Source: Phorcus lineatus
Lineage: Eukaryota; Mollusca; Gastropoda; Trochida; Trochidae
Length of the DNA stretch: 64,000 nucleotides
Assembly: GCA_921293015.1 (NCBI GenBank)
Contig: OV121087.1
Coordinates: 11,978,501 to 12,042,500 of the forward strand
Reading direction: 5' to 3'
Each line of letters begins with the position of its first letter. Position 1 is the first letter of the stretch. The notes under the pieces were generated by a model. The model saw only the letters and a list, made by a program, of their open reading frames with translations. It ran no database searches and was not told the origin of the DNA. This document shows positions 46,980 through 59,097 of this stretch, one piece after another. A program made the translations under genes and the position numbers.

Positions 46980-47160
46980 CCACATTGTATTAGCAGTGTT
47001 TTTTTTATAATTATGTTATCATGTCACGGATCACGTGTTTATGCTTTAAATGCCATTTTGTTGTTTTTATGTATTGCATATAAATGTACGTGTTCATTTG
47101 CTCATGTACCACTGCTGGTGGGTATTGAGTAAATACAATTAACATTAAATCTAACCATTA
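46980..47160 (+). repeat. Possible retroelement 3' tail
   Basis: TGTACCACTGCTGGTGGG followed by TATTGAGTAAATAC resembles the 3' ends of LINEs that I associate with molluscs. No coding part precedes it, so this is weak. Confidence 0.2.
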
Positions 47161-47972
47161 ATCTTTTTATTTATATGGTTGTGGAATGTAAAAGAAACAA
47201 GTTGTGGCCCTTGATAGGCAATGTGGTTGCCGAATCTGTGAATCATATTCCTCATTATGCATCCCAGTTAACTGTAAATCAATCCCAGTTATTGTTTCAT
47301 AGTTAAAATTGTATTTAAGACCATACTTAAATGGTTTGGTCAAAATTTTGATATAACATATGGTCAGAGAGTTGCCATTTACAGTCTAATTCAAACAATG
47401 CTTTCCACTCTCCATCATTAAGTTACAAGTTTATACTCTTATGTTCCACAATCACCGAAACTAGCAAAACATAAAAACAGATGTATTTTTGACTATGTTT
47501 ATATACAATCCTTCAAATTTTACTCTCTGTAACATATGTGACATCCTTTAGCTATATCACCAAAAGTCTGAAAGTAGTGAAACATTTCAATGTGAACACA
47601 TGTGTACATCACTTTTACCTAGCTATGGTTGTTCCGGCGTCTGTGACGTCATAAATAAATTGTTCTTGACGGCATTGTAGCGGGCCGTCCCAAAGGAAGC
47701 CTATACAATTACGAATTGTAAAAATTCGGTAATAAAGAAAGTATTACAATTTGAAGTATATCATAAGATTGTCACGAAACACATTAAAATGAGTGCTCTA
47801 GCTCGGATAATACTAAATCCACACTCATTTCGTAAAGATCATGTGACACAATCCGTCTGGTAATGCTTTGGGTCGACTGATTTTCCGAAAAGATGATCCG
47901 AATTTGTATTGGCCCAGTACAGATACCGTTCCTTGAGGTTTAAGCCAATCATGATTGCTTCATACTTTACCC
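47161..47972. other. Unassigned sequence downstream of the PAN/propeller gene
   Basis: It would include the 3' UTR of the minus-strand gene. A reverse-strand AATAAA (TTTATT at about 47166) is far away, and no nearer canonical signal is clear. Confidence 0.35.
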
Positions 47973-48862
47973 TTAGAACAAACTTTTTTGTTTAGATCTA
48001 AAACTGTATACGTATATTTTCCCAAGAATATGGTAAAACAATCTTTTACAAGGTTCTAGATGCCAGCTTAGCATCTCTACTTCAGTGCTTATCGCCATTC
48101 TGTTTGTGCCATCAAATTGAACAGAAATAATCTTGCGAAGGGGGTATTCTGCTAATCCCCTGATCTCAAAGAAAATTTTTCCGATATTATGGTCAACAAC
48201 CATCTCAATTAATGTATATTCTTTAATTGAAACAAAGTTCGGGATCTTGACTAAACGTTTCTCAGTCACATTATACTTTGCGAGGTGAAACGATTTCTTC
48301 AAATTATTTCAAAGATAGGTTCAAGCTTCAGTGTGTTCTGTCTTGTGTAGCGCACTTGTGGACTTTCATCTTTTGTCAGATGCTTTGGGGGCAACATGTT
48401 TGTTTTGTAGGTATCCCCGAAATCCTGATTTGTCCTTTGAACTATTTCTGAAATACCTGTTTGGGATACGCTGAAGGTCATCCTTGATTCTCGACTCTCA
48501 AAATGTTCATTGTCCACTTCCTTTCTGCCTCTAATGCCTTGATCATTAACTGTTCGAACGTCTGTACTAGTATATGTCACGCAATGTCTTCTCGAGAATT
48601 TCCTTTGCAACAAATGTCCAAATGTTTTTGTTGTTATATTGAAAAAGGAACACTTGGAATCTCTGTTGTCATCTTTAGTAAAAATGACAATATTGTACCC
48701 TTTTGTATTCGAGCAGTAGGTGATACATTCAAGGAGACTTATTACAACGTCCTCCACTGTAACTATTCCAATGTCAGTCGAATCGACCTGAAGGCGTTTC
48801 CATTGCTTTACTTTGATCCCGGCACACACAATGATAAAGATTTCACCAAACAACAACCTCAT
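47973..48862 (-). pseudogene. Secreted PAN-like plus YWTD-propeller-like protein, frameshifted
   Basis: The minus strand has ATG at 48862-48860, encoding a signal peptide (MRLLFGEIFIIVCAG). A PAN-like region follows, with about four cysteines (LLECITYCSNTKGYN, KCSFFNITTKT, RRHCVTYTS). Then comes a polar stretch to a stop at 48299-48301. A second frame opens exactly there and runs to 47973 with VVDHNIGKIFFEI, ISVQFDGTNRMAI and LSWHLEPCKRLFYHI, then KIYVYSF. This is the spacing of LDL-receptor class B (YWTD) propeller repeats. A one-base indel in the GAAATAATTTGAAG stretch would account for the switch. Only about two blades are present, so the gene is also short. It was probably a secreted binding protein. 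It could still be functional if the shift is an assembly error. Confidence 0.55.
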
Positions 48863-49462
48863 CTTCACTTCGGCTGATTCAGAACAAGAACATAAAGTCT
48901 TTTATTACCCATATGGAAGATGGACACAAATATTCTTCATTTTAACAATGTTTAATTAGACCACGTAGTTGCCATTCGTAATTTCACCGATGTGCCGCCG
49001 CAAAAAAACTTGAAACAAGTCTATAAAATTGAACAAAATTATAAAATTAGCGATTATTGAATACTTCTTCCTCACCTTGAGCTAACAGTCGCGAAGAAGC
49101 GCCTGGTTCCGTTCTATTGTAATGACGTCATAGGTCACAGTCATAGTGCCATCAGTTACGTTACAAGAATTTCAGACTGAGCCGTCTTGTAGTATTATTA
49201 CTGTAAGGCGTCGCTGACCTCTTAAAAATAATACGAAACTGTTAAAAGTAATCACTTTGAATGACGATTATGAGGAGAAGGGATATTCTTTCAACAAAAC
49301 TTACATTTAGCTTTTCACAAATAAAAATTTAGTGGTGCGTAGGTGTCAAGTCAAGCCGCAGCACACGCGTATGAATTTGGAGATTCGTCATCCAAATCCT
49401 TTATAGAGAAACATTTATTTTCATTATATTTGAGTTTTAGTCTTTTAAAAACATATGGGTTA
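48863..49462. other. Upstream region of the PAN/propeller gene, unassigned
   Basis: No clear promoter element was found. The frame stays open a little above the ATG, so an upstream exon is not excluded. Confidence 0.35.
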
Positions 49463-49620
49463 TATAGACAATAACCAACTCGTGACGGGGATAGACAGAT
49501 TATCTTTCCTTCGTTATATTAATTGTGTAATTCTCTCGCAAAGGCTCGAGAATTATGAAATTAATATAACTCGGGAAAGATAATTTGTCATTCCCCGTCA
49601 CTCGTTAGTTATTGTCTATA
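49463..49620. mobile_element. Palindromic MITE, about 155 bp, TA-flanked
   Basis: Nearly the whole length folds back on itself. TAGACAATAACCAACTCGTG pairs with the right end, and GATTATCTTTCC and GTTATATTAATT pair internally, leaving about 30 bases unpaired around 49527-49555. TA stands at both outer ends (49463-49464 and 49619-49620), as for Tc1/mariner-type insertions. Confidence 0.8.
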
Positions 49621-50554
49621 CTTCTGAGAACACCAATGTTCATGTGTGCCACTCTGAAGTCGCTAATTTGGATAATCAAAGCAAAGGAAATTAATTCATT
49701 GGTGATTAAATATTCAGTTGCAACAGTCTTTAGATCAGGTTACATTGTGTCTATGTAAGCGATACCAACATATCCATCAGACTATGATAATGTATATTTG
49801 CTATCGCCATGAACATTAATTGCTATTCATATTGTCCCGCTCTGTATGAGATTTGCAGCACTTTTCGAGAAGTTAATATATTTACCCATATTCGTTTCAC
49901 ATTTGCTGTTCTCTAAATCATAAATGTTTCATCTCAAAACCAGTGCTGGCATAAATGTCACAAAATAAGAAACCCTCAAAGTTTAAAGGAGTTGAAGCAC
50001 GTTTTTGTACAAAATTTAGATTCTTCAAATGGCTTTACTATACTTTAGTGTATGCAAAACTTATAATCTCAAAACATCAAAATTTATTATCTCAAACATC
50101 TCAGTTAACCCTTTTATCCGAAGTCGTAGATGAATTTATCACGTATCAAGCGAAAACTGCATGTGAACAACATTTTTATCATTTGAACAAAGAATCATTT
50201 TACCGATGGCAAAAGATTGTCTTGGAATTGGTACGTGTAACATTTTTTTCCCTTTTTGTGAGATCCCTCTATTGTTCTGATCCAATACCTGATATTCAGT
50301 TATTATAATCAATAGTCTACCTGAAACTATTCCATAATGCAAATTATCCGTATGAGCAATTTCAGATTTCTTTTAAAAATGCAAGAGAATCGATGGAATG
50401 GTCAATAAGATATACTTTTTTATATCCTGATAAAAAAAAAAACAATTTGAACTTGGGTTGCCATGATGTGCAGTAGTCAATAATCTACTGCTCATTCTAA
50501 CTTAATATCTCTTCGCCAAATCCTTTTAAGTCGTTCAAACCAATAAGCTATTCT
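49621..50554. other. Unassigned sequence
   Basis: An open frame of 117 codons at 49955-50308 (plus) has no recognisable motif or splice context and is not called. Confidence 0.4.
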
Positions 50555-50780
50555 CTAGCGAAAGTTTTTGCAGTGTCTGAAACTTTTGCCGATAACAATT
50601 TTACAAATCAAAGCCTTACTAAAAGTACGATCAATACCTGATACATATTCTGTCATCAAACAGCCATCGAGGTGTTGCACCATATCTTTTTCTGATTCGT
50701 AGTTTATAACACTGATACTAAATAAATCAGTTGAAGACACTGATTTAATGAATTCACGATTTCTATTGGGACAATCAAAG
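50555..50780 (-). other. Protein-like open frame of unknown kind
   Basis: The minus strand is open for about 75 codons, with PNRNREFIKSVSS, YESEKDMVQHLDGCLMTEY and SKALICKIVIGKSF. The composition looks more protein-like than the surroundings. It abuts a SINE at its upstream end, so it may be a broken exon or a transposon remnant. No family is recognised. Confidence 0.2.
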
Positions 50781-50787
50781 CCTTTGC

Positions 50788-50912
50788 TTGCAGGTTTCAC
50801 CGCAATGCAGAGTCACAATGGTGTTGCACGTTTTATCCCTGCAATAATACTAGCAGCCGTGATATAAGTGAAATACTCTCGAAAGCGGCGTTATACCAAA
50901 TCACCTCACATC
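50788..50912 (+). mobile_element. SINE family A, 3' fragment
   Basis: It runs from GCAGGTTTCACCGCAATGCAG through ATCCCTGCAATAATACTAG to GAAAGCGGCGTTATACC. The head is missing. Confidence 0.85.
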
Positions 50913-51590
50913 CATTTAGACAATTTATCTAGGCATCTTAACTGAGGACAAGCAGCACTTTAGAAGAAGAAGTTAAACAGCGACAATTCTCTTGGTGCAT
51001 TTATCACGAGGTATTTGTTACACAAACTTCAGGATCATGCAAAAAAAGGATACACCACTGAAATATATTAAAAAGCATGTGGAATGTTTCAGAAAGACTG
51101 ATAACATAAACTATGGGAGGGGTTGATTTCGTAAGACAGGTACCCTTTTCAGGACTGACGTGCCACGACAATATCTCCTTTCGGCTTGGCCGGTTGGGAA
51201 TAAAAATGCATCAGTAAGTCACAGGAGGGAGGTAATGTAATGAATACTGAATATAGAGAAGAAAGCAAGAAAATCCTGAGAAGGAACTTGTGAGGTCCAT
51301 TATTCACGACAGTTCAGCTCTCCATGTGTAATTTTTAGAAAAAGCAATCGAATTTGAAGCATGTTTAACTTTTTGCAATGAGTAAAGATGTAAAAATTCA
51401 TTTCTGATTTTGCATTGCATTTTGGAAACTGTTGATACAACTTTACGTTTCACTTTTTACAACGCAACACCTGTAAACATTTAATCAAATGTAAATACAC
51501 AAAGCAAAAGCACATGCAGGAACTGTTATGTTGGTATACATTGAGCCACAATGCCAGCCTTACTGGGAATAGTAAGGTTTTAGTTTGTTG
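50913..51590. other. Unassigned sequence
   Basis: No feature was recognised. Confidence 0.45.
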
Positions 51591-51599
51591 TTTTTTGTA

Positions 51600-51800
51600 C
51601 AGAATCGTTTTAACACACTTCTTAAGTAGGCCACTCGTTTCAAATAAACATACACCGCTGTAAATGTCATTTCATTGCGTGTCCTGTCAAGAGAATCGCC
51701 TTTTTGTATTATTTAGTTAACTGTTTTATTTAAGATGTTCCTTGAAAGAGTGAGTTGTAGAGATAATGGAAGAAACGAATTATTTGGAGAGCTACATATA
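51600..51800 (+). repeat. Conserved non-coding block, copy C1
   Basis: It matches 28280-28440 over most of its length (GGCCACTCGTTTCAAATAA, CATTGCGTGTCCTGTCAAGA, TTTAGTTAACTG). A further copy is at 53475-53640. Confidence 0.6.
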
Positions 51801-52057
51801 TTTCCTACAAATAGCATTCTTTCTTTAAAGGAAAAATGCGTCGAGAGTTATAGAATGTTGCAGCCTTTAAACTTCACACTTCAAATACTTTCATCACACG
51901 TTTGATAACTTTGGACATAATCATGTTAACTTTTTGAACAAGACATTTGAATGATATATGCCTGGAAACCATGTTTTTAACATTTCAAATATTTCAAAAT
52001 GGGGAGAAATTACAATGTAACATGAGGTAAGCTCTGATGACATTGAAACCCTAAAGT

Positions 52058-52160
52058 GTGAGGTGAGGTGAGTTGAGGTTTAACACCTTTTTTAATGATT
52101 ATTTCACTTATATCGCGGCTGCTAGTATAATTGCAGGAAGAAAGCCCGAAACACTATAGT
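52058..52160 (-). mobile_element. SINE family A, tail fragment
   Basis: It reads GTGAGGTGAGGTGAGTTGAG, then ATATCGCGGCTGCTAGTATA, and ends shortly after AGAAAGCCCGAAACAC. The remaining body and head are missing. Confidence 0.85.
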
Positions 52161-52384
52161 ATACTATGCTTAAACATTCTGATAGAATATTAAAATAATA
52201 TAAAGAATTGCGCAGTAAACTGACTATACACTTTACAGTTGTTTCAGAAATAAAAGAAACATCAAGATGGATGACCATGGACTGTGTATGTGGTGAAGGT
52301 GAATGTATGAAATATTGTTGCAAATTTGTTAAAACTTTACAAACGTTCTATAATAAAACAAATAAAATGTTACGGTTCTAAAAC

Positions 52385-53640
52385 GCTCAAACATAACAGA
52401 ATTAAATGAGTAATTATTCCAAATAAGTCAGAAATCTCTCATTAGTTCGGGTTTCATTCACCACAAAAGAAAAACAATACCTCATTACCCTTTCCAAGAT
52501 TTGGAGACTTCAAAGGACCTTTAACATCTGGAATTAGAAACACATTTTTTAATTTTGTTAAATTTAAATCTCAACTGAGTAATTTTAACAGTTCTTCAGA
52601 ATCTCGTGATTAAATGTCAGCCGTATTTCATTGCAACTAGCGAAATGACACTCTTTTCACCAATCAAATTTAAAATGCATTGTGACCGCTCTCATTCTGT
52701 CAAGTGCTAAATATGGTGATATGAAATTAATTGATTAATACCGCTCTACCTCCATGAAAAGAAATAACGAAATAAGACTTAAGGGAAATTTTCAGTTTTT
52801 ATTTTCAATTTCAGTCGGGTAGACACTTTAGGACATTCTTCAAGAAATTTATAATATACTGAATACTAACTAAATGACAATTATTTCTTGTGAAGTTAGA
52901 AATAACTCCAATTGTATACGAAGAAGACAAAATAATTCCTGCAACATCTGTATAGCCACATTATATCAACGACAGAAGGTTTATTGAAATACATGTGTCT
53001 TTGGTCACACAAGCTACCATAAATTGTCTGTTTAAACGTAACGACTTAAACCATTCATTTGTTTCTAAATTGAACTGATATGCATTTAATGCTACGTTAA
53101 ATGTACCACCATATAAACAATCAAGTTGCTCGAAAATCAATGAATTAAATTGGAATATGAAAAGAAATACGATTCTCTATTCACAAGGATATCGAAAACG
53201 GATGCATGTTTCCATGCATGAGAATCGTGTGTTTTTTCAAATGGAAATGAGTTCCCCCATGGTATAGGGAGGAAATTATGACACCACGCAGAAAGAACAC
53301 GTGAGTCAAATATTCTCGTCAGTCAAGCTTTCAACATGCGAGTTTCAGAAGATAAAACACAAATTAAAACCTGTTGTGCGTCCAATGACTAGTGTTATTC
53401 TAAAAGGGACGAAATATTCTTTTTTTAGTTTGCATTTTGTAGAAAGAATTTTTTAGAAATAACACACATAAGATATCATTGCATTGCGTGTTCTGTCAGG
53501 AGAATAACCTCTTTGTATTATTCAGTCAACTCTTTGATTGAAAATGTTTTAAGTGTGGCAAGTTCAACTATGTATAAGCGGATTGTTATTAAAAAAGAAT
53601 TTGTCACAAAGGCCTCAAATATTCTTCTCTCTCTATAGGG
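52385..53640 (+). repeat. Copy C of the three-copy duplicon
   Basis: Blocks 52385-52630, 53220-53450 and 53475-53640 match copy A (26728-27000, 27920-28110 and 28350-28500) in the same order and orientation. Shared strings include ACCTCATTACC, GACTTCAAAGGAC, CAAATGGAAATGAGTTCCCC and CATTGCGTGTTCTGTC. Confidence 0.6.
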
Positions 53641-55740
53641 AACAAAGTGTCAGAAGTTAATTTAGTTTGATATTAAATATCCGATATACTTGACGAATAT
53701 AATTGACAAAACTGATACTTGAATCTATTGATTCATTCTAATACTTGGATTTAACATCATTTCCGTTGAAAGACTGTCATTCCTTAAAAAACATGATTTC
53801 AGATTCGACATAGGAATTAATTTCACGAATAAATAGGTTACATCGATAGCGTTATTGCTGAGAGATGGTTCCTTTACTCACACCAAACAGTCCTTTCTTA
53901 TTTGAGTGATAAATGCTAACCACCAGTTCCTTAAGTTTTTGCCTCCAACGATGACAATGAAGTGGACACTTAGGAAACAATTATCTGCATTCAAACGACG
54001 ACTGACCGACTTCCTTGATGAAAATTAACATCCTACGATAATTATCAAACCAGCATTACATCACTGAACTATGGGCGTATAATTATCTGACAGGCGGACG
54101 CTGCTACAATTGCAATCAGCCAATTTAAGAAAAGTTTAATGAAAGACGAATGTTGATTTGTTGTGTTCTGTCAACAAAGAAGAACAATAAAGCAATTTCC
54201 TGACAGGAACACAGAGGGACATCTTGTCTTGATTATTGTCGTTATTAAAATAAATCTTTTGATGTTTCCTGAGCTGTCAACCTGAAAACATTATCTGTTT
54301 AAAACATGTAATTAATACCCATGCTCTCTTTTATCACATAAAACTAGACACACTTGACGTGAACAAAATTAAAGGTTATTTTGAGAAGATATTAAAGATT
54401 CGTGAAATGTATTGGTCAAAAAGCTTCTTTGAAGAGAACTGCAAGACGTGGATATTTCACAATGGACTTCAATTTAGAGATGAATCGTCAACCAATCAAA
54501 TATAATATATGCATTTAGTAACTCACAAAGTAGAAAATGATAATGAACTTGGGTTCTATGAGAACTTGTGTCTGTCTTATTTCGTGTACGCTAACATACT
54601 CAGCTTGTACGTGAACTTTTATTTTGTTACTTTTCTGTACTCAAAATTAGCATTACAAGCATGTTCATTCAAGGTTGAGATTAACGTTCTAATGATGATC
54701 TACTAAGAAAAGAACAAATGACGTCATGAATAATTGTTAAAATGAAGCTCAACTTTACATCAAGGATCTGAACTTGGTACTTCTCTCATTTCATTTTTTC
54801 GACTAAAACATGTTAAAATAGTACTCCCTTTACTTCAAACAGACATCAGGGCATAGAGATCCGATCAGAATTTTGTATGGCTGAAAACTTTCAGTGAACG
54901 CCATATCAATGCTTTCATATAACATATTATGACGAAATCACTAATGTTCAAAGAGATACTTCTTAATTGTGGTTAAACCCTGTTGTAGTTCTTAAATAAT
55001 GTGTATTGGATAGTAGAGGGCGTGGACATTGAAGATTCCTCCTACATTTCGATTTGATTTACCGGTTTGAGGAACACTTTGACGCTTGACACATCGAATC
55101 TTTCTCCTACGTCCCGACTTGATTTACCGTTTTGAGGGACACTTTGACGCTTCCCTGCCGATTAAAGTTTCGTCAAACGAGCATTATGAGATTTGTTTTC
55201 ACAAACGTTTTCTTCCCGGTGTATTATATATCGTTTCCGATATTTTTAAAATCTGAAGTCTTGCAAGAACAGGTAAAGGTAGGTTTGTTTATCTTGAGTA
55301 ACCTCCGATTTTTGAAAATCGACAAAGATATATTTTTAAAGAGATCATTTTCCACGGTTAATCCTACAGGCACATTTGGACGACATTGCATTTGATTGAT
55401 GGATTCATCGTTTTTGCCATGTATAGGCAACTGATTGGCCATCTTATCCTTTTGAAAACTATCCTTTAAACCAAACTTGATGACATGTCATTGGATTGTA
55501 ATGCAAATGTTTTAGTTGAAAGTTTGCATTCACCTTATAAAATCAAAGATTTTATTATTAGAATGAACCACGGTTTTAAGTTTATTGTTTGCATTGTAAT
55601 AGAATAAATGAGCAATAGTTAACTGTTATTTAAATTCTATATTTGTTGAATTTTTAAAAGCTTTCTGTAAGGAATGTAGATACAAAAATGGCTTTGAAGA
55701 TAACATTTCAAAGACTATACGGTACTGTAGTTGATAAAAG
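53641..55740. other. Unassigned AT-rich sequence
   Basis: No gene was recognised. 55030-55145 contains a weak tandem pair around GATTTACCGGTTTGAGG and GATTTACCGTTTTGAGG. Confidence 0.4.
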
Positions 55741-55752
55741 TATTTGTTTGGA

Positions 55753-56065
55753 GGTGAGGTGAGGTGGTGTTTAACGCCGCTTTCAAGATTATTTCACTTA
55801 TATCGCGGCTGCTAGAATTATTGCAGGGAGAAAGCCCGCAACACCATTGTGGCTATGCATTGCGGTGAAACCTGCGAGCATCGGCTGGAACTAACGAACC
55901 ATGGGTGGTACTGCGCTGAATTTCAGTGTAGCATTGCAGCCAAACCTGACTGCGTGTAGAACAGTTCTCTACTGCAGACAAAGTTGCCGAGCCCCTGGCG
56001 GGATTCGAACCACGGACCTCCTGATCCGAAGCCGAACGCGCTAACCACTGCGCTATCCCGCCCCC
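55753..56065 (-). mobile_element. SINE family A, full length, with 12-bp target-site duplication
   Basis: TATTTGTTTGGA flanks it at 55741-55752 and 56066-56077. It carries tail, body and head with box B (GGGATTCGAACC on the plus strand) and box A, all intact. It is one of the best-preserved copies and a good reference for the family. Confidence 0.95.
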
Positions 56066-56409
56066 TATTTGTTTGGAACCAATGGTCAAGAGAGAATGGT
56101 TTACAGAGTTCATAGATCTAGCTAAAGAATGAGCAGCTTACTAAATATAAATAATTAGCAAAATTTAAATATGTATCGATATGTTGGTATATTCCGTCTA
56201 TACCACTTTACAATGTCGCTTGCTCATTTGACTCCTTTATATTTAAATATCGTTATTACACAGCCTACAAATACGAGATAGTAGAATTTGAATATATATA
56301 TATATAGTTCTACAGATGATTCCAAGTGTTAACTTGATTTTAAGGGCACCATTATCGTAAGTCGTCATTTAATATATCAGTCCGTCTTGATGGGTGTTAA
56401 ATGGGGTTT

Positions 56410-56690
56410 TTCTGTGGATTATTCAAAGCACGAGGAGGGTAAGGTAAGACCAAATAAGCACACACTATTTGAGGCAGTGCAGCTCTTGGGTAACAATAAC
56501 AAATACGCTTAACCAGTTGTTATTTCATGCTGTCTAGTCTTTGAAGATTATCATTGGTTTAATGGAAGAGCCTGTTTATTTAAAGTAACACAAGATATAA
56601 AAAGGTAGTCACTGTAATGATAAACAGCCAATCAGTAATAAAGTGACTGTTTTAAAAACGGTGCGTTGCTCAGCAGATGTAGACAGTTTT
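56410..56690 (+). pseudogene. Decayed second copy of the 29258-29549 candidate exon
   Basis: DNA matches 29326-29600. The frame reads FSVDYSKHEEGKVRPNKH up to a TAA near 56510, resumes in phase as ISCCLVFEDYHWFNGRACLF, then shifts near 56608 by one missing base. The donor GTAAGT is changed to ATAAAG. Confidence 0.4.
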
Positions 56691-57303
56691 ATTAATATGA
56701 CGTACTGTCTGCTGAATTTTCGTTCATGTTCATTTCAGTACAGATGGCATGTGGACAAAAGTTTCGGATCACGACGTGCAATTCTCTCTCAAGTATTAAA
56801 ATGTTTACGTGATGTCAAATTAAACTTGTGATTTCATGAATATGTTTGGCTTTAAAGTACGCTACGATGGTTAGTATTTGTTATTCTATAGTGTGCGCAA
56901 ACCAATCTAGATTGCCAGTGTTGTTCAAAGAATATATCAATTGAAACATAGCATTGAACTGCCAATTTGTTTTCATGCGTTCAATTTATGTGTAAATAAT
57001 AACTAACACTTTTAAACGCTCTGATTGTCTTACATAGGAGGTTTATCGTCTGAACAATCTTGCATCTTTTTATCTCTCAAACATTTTGGTAAAACATCAA
57101 CTGAGCAGAAATCGTCGATCTAACGACTTCTGAACCAACGTTCTTTAAATTAACGCACCAACGGCGATCGATCATTCCTTGAATGTCTACGGAATTAACT
57201 CCCTATTCAACTAAGATCTCTTGAAGTTCTACATTGTTTAAAGTCACATCTGAAGGAACCGTTTTTGCAAAACTCCAACGTATGCTTGATATATTAATCA
57301 ACA
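56691..57303. other. Unassigned sequence
   Basis: No feature was recognised. Confidence 0.45.
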
Positions 57304-58228
57304 ATGAATAATATAAAGCCAACGGCCAATGGTTTTAGCTTTGGGAACAAGTTCAACAAGTGTTTGCCACTAAAATGGCAATGTCCCCCGCCGTTATTGC
57401 ATGAAAAATGTATTACACTGTGGTCAAAGTGTCGTGGTGACCTTGAAAATGAGGTCAAGGTCATCAATGTCAACGTAGTCAAATGTCGTGGTGACCTTGA
57501 AAATGAGGTCAAGGTCATCAAAGTCGACTGGCGTCAGAGTCTTCCGCCATTGAAAGCTGTCAACAAATATGAACACTCTAGGTGCACGTAAACAATGTAT
57601 TAGAAATTGGTCAAAGAGTTGTGGTGACCTTGAAAATGACGTCAAGGTCACCAAAGTCAATTGGCGTCTGAGTCTTCCTCCATTGAAAGCTGTGGTCAAA
57701 TATGAACACTCTAGGTGCTAAACTTCACGAGTTATCGCGTTAACAATAATTTCAGACAGACGTAGTGTCGTGGTGACCTTGAAAATGACGTGAAGGTCAC
57801 CAAAGTGAATTGGCGTCTGAGTCTTCCTCCATTGAAAGCTGTCATCAAATATAAACACTCTAGGTGCTAAGCTTCACAAGTTTGTCAAGGTTACCAAAGT
57901 CGACTGGCGTCTGAGCCTTCCTCCATTGAAAGCTGTCACCAAATATGAACATTCTAGGTGCTAAGCTTCATGAGTTATCGCGTTAACAAGAATCCGGACG
58001 TACGTAGTGTCGTGGTGACCTTGAAAATGACGTCAAGGTCACCAAAGTCGACTGGCGTCTGAGTCTTCCTACATTGAAAGCTGTCACCAAATATGAACAC
58101 TCTAGGTGCTAAGCTTTATGAGTTATCGCGTTAACAAGAATCCGGACGTACGTACGGACGTACAGACGTACGGACGTACGGACAGACGCCGCTGAATTCA
58201 TAGTCCCCCGTTCCGCGTTGCGGCACTG
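57304..58228. repeat. Tandem array with everted TCAAGGTCA half-sites
   Basis: Units of about 120-150 bp, plus one 54-bp short unit, repeat GTGGTGACCTTGAAAATGA, GGTCACCAAAGTC, TGAGTCTTCCTCCATTGAAA and GAACACTCTAGGTGCTAAGC. TGACCTTGA, an 8-bp spacer and TCAAGGTCA occur at 57438-57463, 57492-57517, 57625-57650 and 58016-58041. Degenerate versions are at 57774-57799 and near 57885. The array starts near GGCAATGTCCCCCGCCGTTA and ends in ACGTACG-rich sequence and GCCGCTGAATTCATAGTCCC, like the single unit at 22255-22550. Confidence 0.88.
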
Positions 58229-58525
58229 ATATGTCTTAAAGATTAAGAATGGGCTAAAAAAGTTTACTTATCCAAGATATTACAAGCTATGTAGCAACCC
58301 TTCAAATTCATGACCAAAATGTTATCAAACACTGTTTAATGTATACAATGAAATAATCATGTAATCAATTGAGTAATTTCTTTATTGTATTCTTATAAAA
58401 CAATAACTCCTAGTATGGATTAAATCTGAAGATATATTAAATACGATAATAAATCTGATGAATACAAATATATCATTTAATTGATGCATCGTTATCAACC
58501 TTGTGATGTTTATCATCAGCCATAC
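58229..58525. other. Unassigned AT-rich sequence
   Basis: No feature was recognised. Confidence 0.45.
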
Positions 58526-58758
58526 GGAGGAAGATGTTTGGGAGTCAACGGTCCTTGTATCCAGGCAGGTCGTATACTAAAGATGACAGCTGAGGTCAAG
58601 CAGATTTCAGTCAAATCTAGGTACTAAAGACAACGTAGTAATATCGAGCCATAACGAGTTGACAGTAGAAGATGTTTGAGAGTCACCGGTCCTTACATCC
58701 AGGGATGTCTCATACTAGAGATGACATACTGAGGTCAAGCAGGTTTCAGTCCATGATA
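58526..58758. repeat. Imperfect tandem pair, about 138-bp period
   Basis: AGAAGATGTTTGAGAGTCACC, GGTCCTTACATCCAGG, ATACTAGAGATGACA and TGAGGTCAAGCAGGTTTCAG (58665-58752) repeat, with changes, at 58528-58612. It is not recognised as any named family. Confidence 0.65.
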
Positions 58759-58798
58759 CCAACTCCAGATATGCAGGGCGAGATTGACAAAGGTACTG

Positions 58799-59097
58799 GG
58801 TGAGGTGAGGTGAGTTGGGGTTTATGCCCGCTTTTTAGATTATTTCACTTATATCGCGGCTGCTTGTATTAGTGCAGGGAGAAAGCCCACAACACCATTG
58901 TGGCTATGCATTGCGGTGAAACCTGCGAGCATCGGTTGGAACTAGCGAACCATGGGTGGTACTGCGCTGAATTTCAGTGTAGCATTGCACCCATACCTGA
59001 CCGCGTGTAGAACAGTTCTCTACTGCAGACAAAGTTACCGTGCCCCTGGCGGGATTCGAACAACGGACCTACTGATCCGAAGCCGAACGCGCTAACC
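58799..59097 (-). mobile_element. SINE family A, lacking the first bases of the head
   Basis: The tail, body and box B region are present. It stops at CGCGCTAACC, before the final GGCGGGATAGCG part of the head. CCAGATATGCAGG (58764) and CCAGATGTGCAGG (59098) lie on either side but not directly at both edges. Confidence 0.88.

Noticed and set aside
48503-48877. Plus-strand 124-codon open frame
   Set aside because: Antisense to the PAN-like coding frame with signal peptide. No motif of its own.
49955-50308. 117-codon plus-strand open frame
   Set aside because: No motifs, low-complexity aromatic and lysine content typical of AT-rich chance frames, and no splice support.
56293-56307. TATA microsatellite as a promoter
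   Set aside because: A simple (TA)n run with no gene in a sensible position downstream.
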